Shown here piece by piece: positions 28,385-37,792 of a DNA stretch of 64,000 bases. The first letter of the stretch is position 1. Each line of letters starts with the position of its first letter. The DNA comes from Bordetella petrii (GTDB lineage: Bacteria > Pseudomonadota > Gammaproteobacteria > Burkholderiales > Burkholderiaceae_B): contig WMBV01000001.1 of assembly GCA_017745595.1 (NCBI GenBank), positions 186,001-250,000 on the forward strand. The letters run 5' to 3'. A program made the position numbers and the translations under genes. The notes below the pieces were generated by a model. The model did not search any database and was not told the DNA's origin. It was given only the letters and a program-made list of their open reading frames with translations.

Positions 28385-29641
28385 ATGCACCTCAATGAAC
28401 TGAAGGCGCTGCACGTCTCGCAGCTGCTGGAAATGGCCGCCGGCCTGGAAATCGAAAACGCCAACCGCTTGCGCAAGCAAGAGCTGATGTTTGCCATCAT
28501 GAAGCGGCGCGCCAAGCAGGGCGAGCAGATTTTCGGCGATGGCGTGCTGGAAGTGCTGCCCGACGGCTTCGGCTTCCTGCGCTCGCCCGAAACCTCGTAC
28601 CTGGCCAGCACCGACGACATCTACATCTCGCCGTCGCAGATCCGCCGCTTCAACCTGCACACCGGCGACTCCATCGAAGGCGAGGTCCGCACCCCCAAAG
28701 ATGGCGAGCGCTACTTCGCGCTGGTGAAGGTCGACAAGGTCAACGGCGTGGCGCCCGAAGCGATCAAGCATCGCATCATGTTCGAAAACCTGACGCCGCT
28801 GCATCCCAACCAGCCGCTGCGCCTCGAACGCGACATCAAGAGCGAAGAAAACCTGACCGGCCGCATCATGGACATCTTCGCGCCCATCGGCAAAGGGCAG
28901 CGCGGCCTGATCGTGGCCAGCCCCAAGTCGGGCAAGACGGTGATGATGCAGCACATCGCCCACGCCATCACCACCAACTACCCCGATGCCGTCATGATCG
29001 TCCTGCTGGTGGACGAACGCCCCGAAGAAGTCACCGAAATGCAGCGCACCGTGCGCGGCGAAGTGGTGGCGTCCACCTTCGACGAACCCGCCACGCGCCA
29101 CGTGCAAGTGGCCGAGATGGTCATCGAAAAGGCCAAGCGCCTGGTCGAAATGAAAAAAGACGTGGTGATCCTGCTGGATTCCATCACGCGCCTGGCCCGT
29201 GCCTACAACACGGTGGTGCCGGCCTCGGGCAAGGTGCTTACCGGCGGTGTCGACGCCAATGCCCTGCAGCGCCCCAAGCGCTTCTTCGGCGCGGCGCGCA
29301 ACCTCGAAGAAGGCGGCTCGCTCACCATCCTGGGCACGGCGCTCATCGAGACCGGCAGCCGCATGGATGAAGTCATCTACGAAGAATTCAAGGGCACCGG
29401 CAACTCCGAAGTCCACCTCGAGCGCCGCCTGGCCGAAAAACGCGTCTACCCGGCCATCAACCTGAACAAGTCGGGCACCCGCCGCGAAGAACTGCTGATC
29501 AAGCCCGAACTGCTGCAAAAGGTGTGGGTGCTGCGCAAGTTCATCCACGACATGGACGAAGTCCAGTCGATGGAATTCATCCTGGACAAGATGCGCGCCA
29601 CCAAGACCAACGCCGAATTCTTCGACATGATGAAGAAGTAG
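28385..29641 (+). CDS. rho: Transcription termination factor Rho
   Basis: A 418-residue hexameric RNA-dependent ATPase that ends transcription of untranslated RNA. The N-terminal helical part ([18 protein letters not shown]) and the CSD-type RNA-binding domain (about 48-125, with DGFGFLRS and [14 protein letters not shown]) are followed by the ATPase core. That core shows Walker [13 protein letters not shown], Walker [18 protein letters not shown], the Q-loop region [20 protein letters not shown] and the R-loop [12 protein letters not shown]. Length is the usual 418-420. The gene is followed not by an intrinsic terminator but by a 638-base repeat-filled region. Confidence 0.97.
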   Translation: MHLNELKALHVSQLLEMAAGLEIENANRLRKQELMFAIMKRRAKQGEQIFGDGVLEVLPDGFGFLRSPETSYLASTDDIYISPSQIRRFNLHTGDSIEGEVRTPKDGERYFALVKVDKVNGVAPEAIKHRIMFENLTPLHPNQPLRLERDIKSEENLTGRIMDIFAPIGKGQRGLIVASPKSGKTVMMQHIAHAITTNYPDAVMIVLLVDERPEEVTEMQRTVRGEVVASTFDEPATRHVQVAEMVIEKAKRLVEMKKDVVILLDSITRLARAYNTVVPASGKVLTGGVDANALQRPKRFFGAARNLEEGGSLTILGTALIETGSRMDEVIYEEFKGTGNSEVHLERRLAEKRVYPAINLNKSGTRREELLIKPELLQKVWVLRKFIHDMDEVQSMEFILDKMRATKTNAEFFDMMKK

Positions 29642-29722
29642 TCCCCCCCGAAGCGCTGCGCGCGTCCCCGATCGGGTGACGCTCGCTTCATGCCTGGTGT
29701 CCGTTTGATGGCCAGGTATGCC

Positions 29723-29814
29723 CAGGTATCTGACTCCCGTCAGGGTGTCAGATACCGATGATGCATAGACCTTCCGCTCGCAACGGTGTCTGACACCTGC
29801 GGAGTCAGACACCT
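29723..29814. repeat. Two-hairpin intergenic repeat, copy 3
   Basis: The left hairpin has arms GGTATCTGAC / GTCAGATACC, a compensated G-C to A-T change from the standard arms. The right hairpin (29784-29814) is standard with a shortened loop. Positions 29756-29814 (59 bases) recur without any difference at 30036-30094, where only a remnant of a left hairpin is found (30020-30034). Confidence 0.9.
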
Positions 29815-29855
29815 CGGCACGCTCGCTTCATGCCAGGTGTCCGTTCACCTGGATG

Positions 29856-30014
29856 GAATTCTCTGACCGCAGTCTCGCGGCGTCTGGCCGGGCGGGGGCG
29901 GCGCGTTGGGCGGCGGGGCAGCCTGCGCAGCAGGCCGAGGGCGCCTGCATGCGCCCGAGCCCGACGCACGTGCGCCGCTCCCGCCCGGCCAGACGACGCG
30001 GGACGGGGCTAGAA
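29856..30014. repeat. Long near-palindromic element, copy A
   Basis: A 159-base element starting and ending in GAATTCT / AGAA-type termini. The outer arms are 29873-29896 and 29980-30003 (24 bases, one mismatch and one G-T pair). The interior has smaller hairpins: GCCTGC-GCA-GCAGGC and GGGCGC-CTGCAT-GCGCCC. It could be a structured RNA, a cruciform-forming site or a small mobile hairpin element. Confidence 0.85.
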
Positions 30015-30035
30015 TTCTCCGCAGGTGCCAGACAT

Positions 30036-30094
30036 CGATGATGCATAGACCTTCCGCTCGCAACGGTGTCTGACACCTGCGGAGTCAGACACCT
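30036..30094. repeat. Direct duplicate of the 3' part of repeat copy 3
   Basis: These 59 bases are identical to 29756-29814, including the linker between hairpins. This shows a recent duplication together with the adjoining long palindromic element. Confidence 0.9.
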
Positions 30095-30099
30095 GAATA

Positions 30100-30259
30100 G
30101 AATTCTCCGACCGCAGTCCCGCGGCGTCCGGCCGGGCGGGGGCGGCGCGTTGGGCGGCGGGGCAGCCTGCGCAAGCAGGCCGAGGGCGCCTGCATGCGCC
30201 CGAGCCCGGCGCACGTGCGCCGCTCCCGCCCGGCCGGACGACGCGGGACGGGGCTAGAA
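30100..30259. repeat. Long near-palindromic element, copy B
   Basis: A 160-base element, near-identical to copy A. The arms are 30116-30140 and 30225-30249 (25 bases, one mismatch). Where copy A has T-A in the arm (CGTCTGG / CCAGACG), copy B has C-G (CGTCCGG / CCGGACG); a G-T pair in copy A is G-C in copy B. The end of the element is 20 bases from the stop of the yhdP-like gene. Confidence 0.85.
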
Positions 30260-30279
30260 CTCAACCAGCCCCCTCCGGA

Positions 30280-33200
30280 TCAGTGCTCGATATAGTTCTC
30301 CGGCCCCTCTTTCGGATCGGAAGGCGGCTTGGTTTCCACCGGCTGCAGCTTGGGATCGTCCCACGAACCGGTCACCGTATATTCCATCGTCATGGCGCGC
30401 GCCAGCGGCTGTTTCAGCAGCCACTGCGTCACGAACGCGCCCAGCCCGATCAAGGGGTTCACCGCCAGCGCGGTCACCACCGCCGCCCCGCTGGCGTCCA
30501 GGTTCGGAATCACCACCGCGCGCAGGTTCCAGGTCTCGGCCACGATATCGGCATCGCCCGCCAGCACGATGGTGGCCACCGGACTGTTGAGCTTATAGCC
30601 CTCGGTGTGCAAAATGCCCCGGCTCAGCGTCATGTCGCCGCGGATGGTATCGAACGGAAAGCCGTCGCGCACCAGGTTGGCGGGATTGAAATCCAGCTTG
30701 GCCAGCCGCTGCAGCGATTGCAGCGACAACAGTTCCAGCAGGCGCGCGCTGCGCGAATTCACATTCACCAGGCGGCCCTTGTCCAGGCTGAGGCGCGCCT
30801 CGCCGTCGATATTGGCCAGGTCGTGCGACCAGGGCAGGTCGCGCCAGGTCAGCTTGCCCTGCACCGTGCCGGTGCCGCCGGCCACCACCTGCTTGTAGCC
30901 GATGCCGTCCAAAAAGGCGCCCAGGTCCTTGAACTCGCCCTTGGCATCGACCGTCAGGCCGCGCTGCGCGCCGTCCAGCCGCCAGTTGCCCGTGGCATCG
31001 AGAGTGGCCGCCTCGTTCGAGACACGCAGCTTGTCCAGGCGCCAGGACTTGCCGCGTGCCAGATTGGTGCCCAGCACCTCCAGCGTCCCCAGCGGGCGCC
31101 CATACAACGAAAACTGCTCGGCGCGCAGGTCAATGGCGGGAATATCGGAAAGATCGTCGTCCACCATCGGCGTATCGTCGCGCGTGGCGGCCTGCGCCTC
31201 GGCGTCGCCCAGCGCCAGGTGCGACAGACGCGCCGTGACCTGGCCGGCGATCGCCCCCGAGGCCTCGCGCCATGCCAGCGAACCGGCCGCCTGGCGCGAA
31301 TCCAGGTTCACCTGCCAGTGTTCGGGCTGCGGCCGGGTGGCGTTCAATTTCAGGTCGTTCAGCGTCCAGCCGCCCACGCGCAGCACCGCCGCCTGCAGGT
31401 CGATGCGGCTGAGCATGGGCAAGGCGGCGCGGCCCGTCTTGCTCGCCTTGCCCCCCGCCCGGGATGGCGACGCCTGCTCGGCCAGGGCCTCCCAGGCATC
31501 CAGGTCCAGTTCGGGTATCTGGATATCCGCCGCCAGCCCGCTCGCCGGCAATTCGGCCGGCCGCCCCACCCCCATCGCGCCGCGCGAAAAATACGGCGCG
31601 CGGCGCGGCGCGGCGCGCTCGTGCTCGAGCAGCAGCGCCAGGCCGGGCTCCAGGCTGACCGACAACTGGTCGCGCTGGCCGGCCGCCGACTTGGCGGGGC
31701 CCCAGCGGGCCTTCAATGGCCGGCTTTCGGCGCGGGCCTTGCCCAGCGGCGCCGGCAGGTCGATGGCCAGCCCCGCCAGATCGGACTCGACGGTGATGTC
31801 CAGCACATTGTCCGTCCCGTAGGCCAACTGCCCCCGGTACGGCGTCTGGCCCGTGAAGCGCGCCAGAATGGGGCTGCGGCTCAGTTGCGCCAGGCCCGAC
31901 GCCGGCAGCGTGCCGGCCAGCCGCAGGGCATCGCCATCATGTTCCAGCCGGCCCGCGATCGTGGCGGAGCCGCCCAGGAATTCCGTGTGCAGCGAATCAA
32001 TGCGCAACCCGCGCTCGGAAAAATGCAGGTCGCCCCGCAATGCGCTCAACTCGGGCATTTGCGGCACGAAGCGGAAAGTGTTGCCGGCGAACGAGATCCG
32101 GCCATCCACCTGGGTGTTCTCGGCGTCGAGCAGCGGCACGTCCAGCTTCAGCGCCACCTGCCATGCTCCCGTGCCCTGGGCCGAATCGAGCGCCCCGTCG
32201 AGCAATTCGCCCAGCGGCGAATGGGCCGCCAGCGCCAGGTAGGCCGGCACCGGGCCAGAGGTCTGCCCGTCGACATGCAGGGTGGCCTGGTGTTCCATGT
32301 CGGGAATGGCCGCGGTTACCGCACCCAGCGTTACCGTGTGCCCGTCGCCGGTGTGGGCAATCGCGCCGCCGGGGCTGTCGAGCGACAGGCTGACCTTGTC
32401 CACCGCGAAATTGCCCGACAGGTTCTCCAGCCGGGGCCAGCCCTTGGTATCGCCATGGGCGGGCGCATAGTCGACGATGGCCCCCGAATACGCGCCGGCG
32501 ATGCGGAACTCGCCCACGTCGCCTTCGTCTTCGAACGGAAAGTCATCGAGGTCGCCCTTGACCGTGACCGCGGCGTCGCGCGCCTGGCCGGCCGGCAAGC
32601 CGCGCGCCAGCCATTCGCGCGCATCGGCATTCACCTCGAGCGGCAGGTATTTGTAGATGGCCGGCATGGCGGCGCGCGCCAGGTTGCCCTGGAAATCGGC
32701 GGTGCCGGCGGCCGTCTTGCCCTGGCTGGTCCAGCGGCCGCGCAGGCGCGCGTCCAGGTCGGCATTGACGATCTCGAGCTGGCGCACGTCGATCACGGCC
32801 GGCTGCTGCGCGGGGCGCCGCAGGCTGGCGTCGACGCGCACGGTATCGGCCTGCAGCAGCGCGGGATCGAAAGTATGCGGCAGATTGGCGCTCAGGCCGG
32901 CGAGTTCGCCGCGCAGGGCCACGCCGGCATTTTCGTCGCCGCGCGCCAGCGGCACGTCGGCCCATTGCACGATATCGCCGGGCGCGCCCTGCAGCCGCAG
33001 CGTGCCTTCGGCCAGGCCGACCCAGGTCGCGTCATCCGGAGCCCGCCAGCGCACATCGCGCAGCGCCGTATCCAGCGTCACGTCGGTGACCTCGCCCTGG
33101 TCCAGGGTCAGCCAGGCCCGCGCGGCCGCCCGGCCCGCGACGCGCGGCGCCGGCAGCCAGGGCGCCCAGGCCGAGGGTTCGGCGTCGTTGATTTCGGCGT

Positions 33201-33900
33201 ACAGTTCGCCCGTCCAGCGCTGCGCGCCGGCCAGCAGCGGATTGCGGGCAAAGCGCCCGCGCAGCGACAGGTCGCGCGCCAGGGCGGCGGGCGGCTCGGC
33301 GCTGAGCGCAAAACGGTGCGCCAGCGTGCCGTTGGATAGCCGCAGGTTGACGTTGCGCAGCGCAATGTCCGGGGCCTGTCGGTATTCGTCGTGCCAGTGC
33401 ACCGTGGCATCGACCAGCGCCAGATCGCGCTGCGCGCCCAGCCAGCGCAGCAGGCGCGACGAGCCGGCGGCGTCGTGCCGGGCCTGCAGATCGACGGACT
33501 GCCCCGCCACCCACAACCGATTGCCGGCATCGCGCCGCACCTGCAGTTCGGGCCCGTCGATGCGCAGGCTGAGCAGGGAAGGCGACAGCCGCAGCACGCT
33601 GCGCCAGCCCAGCACCGCCGAGACCGACGGCAAGGTCAGCACCGGCGCCGTATCGTCGGCGTACAGCGCCACCGAGCTGAGCTTCAGGCTGGGATTCAGG
33701 CCACGCCAATCGGCCTCGATACGCCCGATCTCGACCCGAGCGCCCAGCGTTTCGCTGGCATAGGCCTCGATGCGCGGCCGCCAATCGTCGATGCGGGGCA
33801 GCACCCAGTACCGCAATCCGAGCAGCGCGGCGGCCACGACGACATACACGGCCAGGGCGAACCAGCAAAGAAAACGGGTGGCTTTGGCGGACAAGGACAC
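30280..33900 (-). CDS. yhdP: YhdP-family AsmA-like envelope protein
   Basis: A protein of about 1206 residues, one N-terminal membrane helix (FLCWFALAVYVVVAAALLGLRYWV) followed by a very long periplasmic part. The sequence after the helix (RIEAYASETLGARVEIGRIEADWRGLNPSLKLSSVALY) and the C-terminus (FDTIRGDMTLSRGILHTEGYKLNSPVATIVLAGDADI, NPLIGLGAFVTQWLLKQPL) match the YhdP/DUF3971-AsmA2 family. Members form bridge-like beta-grooves that move phospholipids between inner and outer membranes. I chose a GTG start (33898-33900) close to the conserved N-terminus; no strong ribosome-binding site decides it. It is divergent from glnE with an 81-base gap. Confidence 0.88.
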   Translation of the reverse strand: MSLSAKATRFLCWFALAVYVVVAAALLGLRYWVLPRIDDWRPRIEAYASETLGARVEIGRIEADWRGLNPSLKLSSVALYADDTAPVLTLPSVSAVLGWRSVLRLSPSLLSLRIDGPELQVRRDAGNRLWVAGQSVDLQARHDAAGSSRLLRWLGAQRDLALVDATVHWHDEYRQAPDIALRNVNLRLSNGTLAHRFALSAEPPAALARDLSLRGRFARNPLLAGAQRWTGELYAEINDAEPSAWAPWLPAPRVAGRAAARAWLTLDQGEVTDVTLDTALRDVRWRAPDDATWVGLAEGTLRLQGAPGDIVQWADVPLARGDENAGVALRGELAGLSANLPHTFDPALLQADTVRVDASLRRPAQQPAVIDVRQLEIVNADLDARLRGRWTSQGKTAAGTADFQGNLARAAMPAIYKYLPLEVNADAREWLARGLPAGQARDAAVTVKGDLDDFPFEDEGDVGEFRIAGAYSGAIVDYAPAHGDTKGWPRLENLSGNFAVDKVSLSLDSPGGAIAHTGDGHTVTLGAVTAAIPDMEHQATLHVDGQTSGPVPAYLALAAHSPLGELLDGALDSAQGTGAWQVALKLDVPLLDAENTQVDGRISFAGNTFRFVPQMPELSALRGDLHFSERGLRIDSLHTEFLGGSATIAGRLEHDGDALRLAGTLPASGLAQLSRSPILARFTGQTPYRGQLAYGTDNVLDITVESDLAGLAIDLPAPLGKARAESRPLKARWGPAKSAAGQRDQLSVSLEPGLALLLEHERAAPRRAPYFSRGAMGVGRPAELPASGLAADIQIPELDLDAWEALAEQASPSRAGGKASKTGRAALPMLSRIDLQAAVLRVGGWTLNDLKLNATRPQPEHWQVNLDSRQAAGSLAWREASGAIAGQVTARLSHLALGDAEAQAATRDDTPMVDDDLSDIPAIDLRAEQFSLYGRPLGTLEVLGTNLARGKSWRLDKLRVSNEAATLDATGNWRLDGAQRGLTVDAKGEFKDLGAFLDGIGYKQVVAGGTGTVQGKLTWRDLPWSHDLANIDGEARLSLDKGRLVNVNSRSARLLELLSLQSLQRLAKLDFNPANLVRDGFPFDTIRGDMTLSRGILHTEGYKLNSPVATIVLAGDADIVAETWNLRAVVIPNLDASGAAVVTALAVNPLIGLGAFVTQWLLKQPLARAMTMEYTVTGSWDDPKLQPVETKPPSDPKEGPENYIEH

Positions 33901-33981
33901 GGATGGGTGGGCAGGGCAAGGCGTCTTGGGGTATCGTCCCCTTATACCTGAAACGCGCCATTCCGTCTGCCCGCCCTCCCC

Positions 33982-36774
33982 ATGTCCGCCTCTCTGCTCG
34001 CCCCCGCCCTGGCCTGGTCCGGCTACTTGCGCCGCCGCGTCGATGCCCATCCCGACCTGGCCGCCTGGCTCGAGACCGCCGCCCGCCATCCGGTCACGCC
34101 GAACTCGCTGGCGGCATGGCAGGCCGAGCTGGCCGGCCCCGACGCGCCCGAGATCCTGCCGGTGGCGCTGTGCCGCGAAATGCTGCGCAAACTGCGCGAG
34201 CGCGTCTTCACGGCGCTGATGGTGCGCGACCTGGGCGGCCAGGCCAGCCTGGAAGAAGTGGTGGGCGCCATGTCGGCGCTGGCCGATCTGGCCGTGGCGG
34301 CCGCCTACCGCAGCGTGGCCGCCGAACTGGCCGCCGTGCATGGCGTGCCGCGCGATCCGGCCACCGGCGCCCCGCAGGAAATGCTGATCTTGGGCATGGG
34401 CAAGCTGGGCGGCTGCGAACTGAATGTGTCGTCCGACATCGACCTGATCATGCTGTATGGCGAAGAAGGCGACACCGACGGGCCGCGCCGCATCAGCCAC
34501 CACGAGTTCTACGGACGCCTGACGCGCCGCATGATGCCGGTATTGTCCGAGGCCGACGCCCACGGCCAGGTGTTTCGCACCGACCTGCGGCTGCGCCCCG
34601 ATGGCGATGCCGGCCCGCCGGCCTGGAGCCTCGACGCGTTGGAGCATTATCTGGTGGCGCAAGGCCGCGAATGGGAACGCTATGCGTGGCTGAAGGCGCG
34701 CCTGATCCCGGCGCAGGCCTTCGCCGACAGCGACGCGGCCGCGCAGGCGCGCCAGCTGGAAAGCCTGCGGGTGCCGTTCGTGTACCGCAAGTATTTCGAT
34801 TTCGATGCCCTGTCATCGCTGCGCGCGCTGCGCGAACGCATCCGCCAGGACTGGCAGCGCCGCGCCCTGGCGCGCAATGGCGTCGACAGCGCCAACAACA
34901 TCAAGCTGGGCGATGGCGGCATCCGCGAAATCGAATTCGTGGTGCAGTTGTCCCAGCTGGTGCGCGGCGGCCGCATGCCGGCCCTGCAGCGGCGCGGCCT
35001 GCTGGCCGCCCTGCACGCCGAGCGCAACGCCGGCCTGATCGGCGCGCAAGACGCGCAGCGCCTGGAAGAAGCCTACCGGTTTCTGCGCCGGGTCGAACAC
35101 GCGCTGCAATACCGCGAAGACGAACAGACTCATTTGCTGCCGGGCGACCCCGCCCTGCGCGCCGGCCTGGCGGCGGCGCTGGGCATGGCGCCCGACGCCT
35201 TCGAGCGCACCCTGGCTGGCCACCGCGCCTTCGTGGCACAGACGTTCCGCAACGCGTTCCGCCTGGCCGGCATGGGTGATGCCGAAGAGCCCGCCGCCGC
35301 GCCCTGCGCGGCGTCCGGCCGCGAGCCCGATTCCGAGCACGATGCCGAGAGCCGCCTGGCGGAACAGATACGCCAGGCCTTCGGCGACGAGGCCGACGAC
35401 CTGCTGCGGCGCGCCGAATCGCTGCTGGACAGCCATCGCGTGCGCAGCCTGCCCGAAAGCAGCCGGCGCCGCCTGGACGCCCTGCTGCCGGCCGCCATCC
35501 AGGCCGCCCGGCAGACGCCCGCCCCACGCCAGGCGGCGGTGCGCCTGTTCGACCTGATCGAGACCATCGCGCAGCGCAGCGCCTACCTGGCGTTGCTGGC
35601 GGAATTTCCCGACACGCTGGCGCGCGTGGCCCGCATGGTGGCGGCCAGCCCCTGGGCGGCGCAATACCTGACCCAGCATCCCCTGCTGCTCGACAGCCTG
35701 ATCGACTGGCGCACCCTGTTCGAGTCGCTGGATTTCGCGCAGATCGCGCAGCAGTTGGCGGCCGACCTGGACGCCTGCAAGCTGCCCGACGGCGACCCCG
35801 ACATCGAGCGGCAGATGAACCTGATGCGCGACGTGCAGCGCCAGGCCAGTTTCCAGCTGCTGGCGCAAGACCTGGAAGGCCAACTCACCGTCGAGAAACT
35901 GGCCGACCAGTTGTCGGCGCTGGCCGACATGCTGCTGGCCGAAACGGTGCGGCGCGTGTGGCCGCTGGTAAACCGGCAGGCCGGCGCCGAGCCGCGCTTC
36001 GCGGTCATCGCCTACGGCAAGCTGGGCGGCAAAGAATTGGGCTACGCGTCGGACCTGGACCTGGTGTTCTTGTTCGACGACCCGCGCGAGGACGCCGCCG
36101 AGGTCTACGCCAAGCTGGGGCGGCGCATGACCTCGTGGCTGTCGACCATGACGTCGTCCGGCCGCCTGTACGAAACCGACCTGCGGCTGCGCCCCGACGG
36201 CGAAGCCGGCCTGCTGGCGGTGTCGGTCGAGGCGTTCGAGCAATACCAGCTGAACCATGCCTGGGCATGGGAACACCAGGCGCTGACCCGCGCCCGCTAC
36301 GCGGCCGGCGACACGGCCGTGGGCGCGCGCTTCGAGCGTATCCGCGCCGACGTGCTGGTGCAGCCGCGCGACACGGCGGCGCTGCGCAACGAGGTGCTGG
36401 CCATGCGCGACAAGATCAGCGCGGGCCACCCCAACCACAGCGGCGACTTCGACCTGAAGCACGATCGCGGCGGCATGGTGGACGTGGAATTCGTGACCCA
36501 GTACCTGGTGCTGTGCCACGCCGCGGCCCACCGGGTGCTGGTGAACAACCTGGGCAACATTACCTTGCTGCGCCTGGCCGGCGAAGCCGGACTGATTCCG
36601 GCCGATCTGGCGCGGCAGGCAGGCGACGCGTATCGCACCTTGCGGCGCCAGCAGCATCAGTTGCGCCTGCAAGGCACCGAGAAAGCCCGCGTGCCGCAAG
36701 ACCAGTTGACCGAAGAACGCGCAGCCGTCAAGGCCCTGTGGGCGCAAGTATTGGGCGAAGCCGCCCCGGCGTAG
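33982..36774 (+). CDS. glnE: Glutamine synthetase adenylyltransferase/deadenylase
   Basis: A 930-residue bifunctional enzyme that adds or removes AMP on glutamine synthetase according to PII state, coupling nitrogen supply to GS activity. The two nucleotidyltransferase halves each show the catalytic signature: [22 protein letters not shown] (about 133-154) and [22 protein letters not shown] (about 674-695). Each is followed by an [10 protein letters not shown]-type motif ([28 protein letters not shown]). Length is normal. The gene stands alone; a two-hairpin repeat begins 6 bases after its stop. Confidence 0.96.
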   Translation: MSASLLAPALAWSGYLRRRVDAHPDLAAWLETAARHPVTPNSLAAWQAELAGPDAPEILPVALCREMLRKLRERVFTALMVRDLGGQASLEEVVGAMSALADLAVAAAYRSVAAELAAVHGVPRDPATGAPQEMLILGMGKLGGCELNVSSDIDLIMLYGEEGDTDGPRRISHHEFYGRLTRRMMPVLSEADAHGQVFRTDLRLRPDGDAGPPAWSLDALEHYLVAQGREWERYAWLKARLIPAQAFADSDAAAQARQLESLRVPFVYRKYFDFDALSSLRALRERIRQDWQRRALARNGVDSANNIKLGDGGIREIEFVVQLSQLVRGGRMPALQRRGLLAALHAERNAGLIGAQDAQRLEEAYRFLRRVEHALQYREDEQTHLLPGDPALRAGLAAALGMAPDAFERTLAGHRAFVAQTFRNAFRLAGMGDAEEPAAAPCAASGREPDSEHDAESRLAEQIRQAFGDEADDLLRRAESLLDSHRVRSLPESSRRRLDALLPAAIQAARQTPAPRQAAVRLFDLIETIAQRSAYLALLAEFPDTLARVARMVAASPWAAQYLTQHPLLLDSLIDWRTLFESLDFAQIAQQLAADLDACKLPDGDPDIERQMNLMRDVQRQASFQLLAQDLEGQLTVEKLADQLSALADMLLAETVRRVWPLVNRQAGAEPRFAVIAYGKLGGKELGYASDLDLVFLFDDPREDAAEVYAKLGRRMTSWLSTMTSSGRLYETDLRLRPDGEAGLLAVSVEAFEQYQLNHAWAWEHQALTRARYAAGDTAVGARFERIRADVLVQPRDTAALRNEVLAMRDKISAGHPNHSGDFDLKHDRGGMVDVEFVTQYLVLCHAAAHRVLVNNLGNITLLRLAGEAGLIPADLARQAGDAYRTLRRQQHQLRLQGTEKARVPQDQLTEERAAVKALWAQVLGEAAPA

Positions 36775-36779
36775 GGCCG

Positions 36780-36871
36780 CAGGTGTCAGGCTCCGCAGGT
36801 GCCTGACACCGCTGTGTACCGACGATCTCGCCACACTTCGGTGTCTGACACCTTCGGAGTCAGACACCTGG
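36780..36871. repeat. Two-hairpin intergenic repeat, copy 4
   Basis: The left hairpin has the variant arms GGTGTCAGGC / GCCTGACACC (36780-36811). The right hairpin (36839-36871) has standard arms with a shortened loop. It lies between glnE and queH, both on the plus strand, just ahead of a possible queH promoter (CTGGAC 36879-36884, 17 bases, TAAAAT 36902-36907). Confidence 0.9.
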
Positions 36872-36938
36872 CCGAGGCCTGGACCCGGGCGCAACTCAGC
36901 GTAAAATAAGGGTTTTTACCGCTGCCCCCCTGGTTTCA

Positions 36939-37619
36939 ATGTCTGAATTCGTGCGCCCCAAACTCGAACTGCCCGCCGGCCGCCGCAAGGTGCTGCTGCA
37001 CTCATGCTGCGCGCCCTGTTCCGGCGAAGTCATGGAAGCCATGCAGGCGTCGGGCATCGACTATTCCATATTCTTCTACAACCCGAACATCCATCCGGTC
37101 AAAGAATACGAGATCCGCAAGCAAGAAAACATCCGCTTCGCCGAACAGCACGGCATCGAATTCATCGACGCCGACTACGACATGGATAACTGGTTCGACC
37201 GGGTCAAGGGGCTGGAAAACGCCCCCGAACGCGGCGAACGCTGCACGGTGTGTTTCGACATGCGGTTCGAGCGCACGGCGCTGTACGCCCACGAACACGG
37301 CTTCGACACCATCAGCAGTTCGCTGGGCATCTCGCGCTGGAAAGACATGAACCAGATCAACGGCTGCGGCGAACGCGCCGCCGCCCGCTACGACGACCTG
37401 GTCTACTGGACCTACAACTGGCGCAAGGGCGGCGGTTCGCAGCGCATGATCGAAATCTCCAAGCGCGAAAACTTCTACCAGCAAGAATATTGCGGCTGCG
37501 TATATTCCCTGCGCGACACCAACCGGCACCGGCGCTCGCAGGGCCGCGACCGCATCCACATCGGAGTCCGGTTCTACGGCAAGGACGAACTGGTCGACAA
37601 GACGACGCTGCAAGATTGA
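36939..37619 (+). CDS. queH: Epoxyqueuosine reductase QueH
   Basis: A 226-residue DUF208 protein performing the last step of queuosine synthesis in tRNA anticodons, reduction of epoxyqueuosine, as the alternative to QueG. Cysteine pairs that bind the metal and iron-sulfur centres are visible: LLHSCCAPC near the N-terminus, RCTVCFDMR in the middle, and QEYCGCVYS near the C-terminus. [17 protein letters not shown] and [16 protein letters not shown] are family-typical. The gene appears to stand alone, flanked on both sides by two-hairpin repeats. Confidence 0.93.
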   Translation: MSEFVRPKLELPAGRRKVLLHSCCAPCSGEVMEAMQASGIDYSIFFYNPNIHPVKEYEIRKQENIRFAEQHGIEFIDADYDMDNWFDRVKGLENAPERGERCTVCFDMRFERTALYAHEHGFDTISSSLGISRWKDMNQINGCGERAAARYDDLVYWTYNWRKGGGSQRMIEISKRENFYQQEYCGCVYSLRDTNRHRRSQGRDRIHIGVRFYGKDELVDKTTLQD

Positions 37620-37648
37620 CGCGGCTGGGCCACGGCCAGGCGCTATGG

Positions 37649-37765
37649 CCAGGTGTCTGACTCCGGGGCCAGGTGTCTGACTCCCGCAGGGTGTCAGACA
37701 CCGATGTGTGGCTAGAACCTCTCAACTCCACGGTGTCTGACACCCTGCGGGAGTCAGACACCTGG
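37649..37765. repeat. Two-hairpin intergenic repeat, copy 5 with extra half-arm
   Basis: A complete element (left hairpin 37669-37703, right hairpin to 37765) is preceded by a partial duplicate of the left arm (37649-37668) that ends in GGGG instead of completing a hairpin. It lies between converging queH and hrpA. Confidence 0.9.
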
Positions 37766-37792
37766 ACACCTGGCCTGCCCGCCCAAGCGCCC

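Larger units (their letters stand above)
29642..30279. other. Gene-free repeat region between rho and the yhdP-like gene
   Basis: This 638-base stretch between two converging genes holds no credible gene. It contains a two-hairpin repeat (29723-29814), an identical 59-base copy of the right part of that repeat 280 bases further on (30036-30094), and two copies of a ~160-base near-palindromic element (29856-30014 and 30100-30259). Short reading frames across it follow the symmetry of the repeats and lack ribosome-binding sites. Confidence 0.85.

Noticed and set aside
29853-30257. Several short frames in the repeat region after rho
   Set aside because: They mirror the symmetry of the palindromic elements on both strands, repeat in both copies and lack ribosome-binding sites.
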